A stretch of 64,000 nt of DNA from Albugo candida (lineage: Eukaryota; Oomycota; Peronosporomycetes; Albuginales; Albuginaceae). This document shows positions 62,737 through 64,000 of the stretch, one piece after another. The stretch spans positions 744,001-808,000 of the forward strand of contig CAJNAR010000164.1 of assembly GCA_905220665.1 (NCBI GenBank), in the 5' to 3' direction. The notes under the pieces were generated by a model. That model was not told where the DNA came from. It did not search any database and worked only from the letters and a program-made list of their open reading frames with translations. Every line of letters begins with the position of its first letter. Positions within the stretch are counted from its first letter, which is position 1. The position numbers and the translations under genes were made by a program.

Positions 62737-64000
62737 TCAATTCTGAAGATGATTTCCACATTTCCGACAAAAGCGAGCGACGCGCGGATTCGATGTCGCG
62801 CATTTGGCGCATTGTGCTTGACTCGAAGCATGTGCTTTTGTATCACTTGACGTCGATGGTGTAGAGGAAGCATGTGGTTTTGTATCACTTGATGCCGATG
62901 GTGCAGAGGATTGCTGAGCTGGTTTTCCGGTCGGGTGCACTACCAAATAAGAGCCCGGGACGTATCCACGCTTTTGATTCATTTCAGCATACCACCATCC
63001 ATCGGGGTCCTAGCACACGTATCAGACGAATGCTGAGAAAAAGGCTTGCTTTGAAAACGTGTACCTTGCGTAGAATTTGTAGTAAATCTCCAGGTCGAAT
63101 TGTGAGCTGAGAAGAGTCCTAAGAGCAGAATGAGATTCGACAGTCTTTGGGTCAGGATTGAGATTCGCGTACCTCTGCGACAAACTCATACGCTGCTGTT
63201 CCAAACAACACAATATCTGGGTCGGTTCTAGAGATCACTTGAGAAAGGCATTCATTTCGATGTGTTTGTGATCGTACATTGCTTGCTGCACTTGGACTCG
63301 TATCAATTCATGTTTGCAGCCTGCACAAACAACGTTTCCAAGGTGCTCGAAAAAGCTTTCTAAAGGATCATTATAGCGGATGTAAACGAGTCGATTGATC
63401 AGCGCACCTGTGAGCGAAGCATTGCAACGATAACAAACAAAACAATTTGGATGATAGAGACTCTCGAGCGCTTTGATTACTTTGCCTTTCAGAGCCTGTA
63501 ATGCAGCAATACGTGAGGATAAGTGATACAAATACATTCACAGATAGAAACCTTTTCACATCGAACACATTTTTTGCCATAACGATTCTGATAACACACT
63601 TGATGGAATGCCATTCCTTCATGTTCCGCGTAGCCTTCGCTCTCTGGAATGACACGCTTACATTCGCTGCATTTGAAACACTACATACACGACGATAATC
63701 AAAAATTGATGACCGATTTCGTCATAGAATGCAACTCGCCTCAAGATGGAAATAGTGATCGAGAGCCGACATTGCTTCGCCTTGTAGTATCTGATTGCAT
63801 CCAGCGCATATTTCACACGCAATTGATTGATCTATGGTGTCTTCTTCCTTCACGACTGAAGTCGTTCGTGCCATTCCTTCGTCTCGTTTCTGGCTGGAGG
63901 CAGTCATCCGATCAATATCGGAGATATCGCTGAGATCAGAAAATCCCGAAACGCCTGAAAGGCGATCCACTGTGGCGCCACGCACTCGGGAAGTGCCATT
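62737..64000 (-). CDS. LIM-LIM-SH3-zinc ribbon protein (5' end beyond the window)
   Basis: Partial; the frame is open to the right edge. Two LIM domains are spread over several exons: CAGCNQILQGEAMSALDHYF then CFKCSECKRVIPESEGYAEH, and later CVRCEKALKG...HPNCFVCYRCNASLTGALI...VVCAGCKHEL. An SH3 domain follows (FGTAAYEFVAEDSSQLTIRP, GDLLQILRK, DPDGWWYAEMNQKRGYVPGSYL). Then come a Ser-rich 14-residue tandem repeat and a C-terminal zinc ribbon (CAKCATSNPRVARFCRKCG). LIM plus SH3 suggests an actin-cytoskeleton or adhesion adaptor, comparable to but not the same as LASP/nebulin-type proteins. The first visible intron (63739-63681) has a GC donor. Confidence 0.85.
62825..62908 (-). repeat. 42-bp coding tandem repeat
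   Basis: Two copies of a 42-bp unit (62825-62866 and 62867-62908), differing at a few positions, encode the repeated S-[AT]-[SP]-[ST]-x-S-S-D-T-K-x-H-A-S segment between the SH3 domain and the zinc ribbon. The frame is kept because 42 is divisible by three. Confidence 0.9.
63681..63739 (-). other. GC-AG intron in the LIM-SH3 gene
   Basis: The minus-strand exon ends CTTGAG and the intron starts GCGAGT and ends ATGTAG, 59 nt. Splicing joins HYFHLE to CFKCSECK, the invariant H-x-x-C-F-x-C-x-x-C spacing of a LIM domain. The only GT close by is out of phase. Confidence 0.75.

Noticed and set aside
1..64000. CRISPR arrays, operator-like sites, Shine-Dalgarno sequences, IS elements or transposase genes
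   Set aside because: The genes are intron-containing eukaryotic genes. No regularly spaced repeats, terminal inverted repeats or transposase motifs were seen.

Overview
The window is a piece of a compact eukaryotic nuclear genome. It has about 25 protein genes on both strands, mostly separated by less than 300 bp. Nearly all introns are 45-80 nt with GTANGN...AG borders, and the DNA is moderately AT-rich. Three things point to a flagellated stramenopile, most likely an oomycete: the flagellar genes (IFT88 and a CCDC42/CFAP73-type coiled-coil protein); an omega-3/Delta-17-type fatty acid desaturase resembling the Saprolegnia enzyme; and a FabI-type enoyl-ACP reductase. The very tight packing would suit Albugo, but that genus assignment is an inference. 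I saw no rRNA, tRNA, CRISPR array or transposon. I deduced exon structures by hand from splice consensus, frame continuity and family alignment; where exon lengths are given they sum to an open frame.

Layout, left end to about 23 kb. (-) PWWP/TFIIS-domain protein; (+) ribosomal protein SA (uS2); (-) DUF455 ferritin-like/glycosyltransferase fusion; (-) BRCA1-like RING/BRCT protein head to head with (+) a tandem chromodomain protein; (+) VPS8 of the CORVET complex; (-) an unknown charged protein; (-) IFT88; (-) a secreted Kelch/EGF protein.

Layout, 23 to 46 kb. (+) EF-hand/RCC1 protein; (+) Wee1-type kinase; (+) fatty acid desaturase; (-) a single-pass membrane protein; a 1.4 kb gene-poor gap; (-) an unknown Ser/Lys-rich protein; (-) an Enhancer-of-zeste-like SET methyltransferase; (+) a MAP3K-epsilon/Cdc7-type kinase whose stop lies one base from the stop of (-) a coiled-coil protein; (-) a small hypothetical protein.

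Layout, 46 to 64 kb. (+) lysosomal alpha-mannosidase; (-) a five-helix membrane protein; a tiny (-) gene 21 bp head to head with (+) an 813-residue unknown protein; (+) CCDC42/CFAP73-like; (+) FabI; (-) Nma111-type HtrA/PDZ protease; (-) MLF-like protein; (-) a small mitochondrial-type protein whose tail is paralogous to the MLF-like tail; (-) a LIM-LIM-SH3-zinc ribbon protein running off the right edge.

Functionally these are mostly housekeeping, chromatin and cell-cycle, cilium and trafficking genes with no obvious pathway cluster. The points of interest are unusual domain fusions, a PIP-box in the Wee1-like kinase, two GC-AG introns, very short shared promoters, and several places where splice signals would join neighbouring genes in frame.
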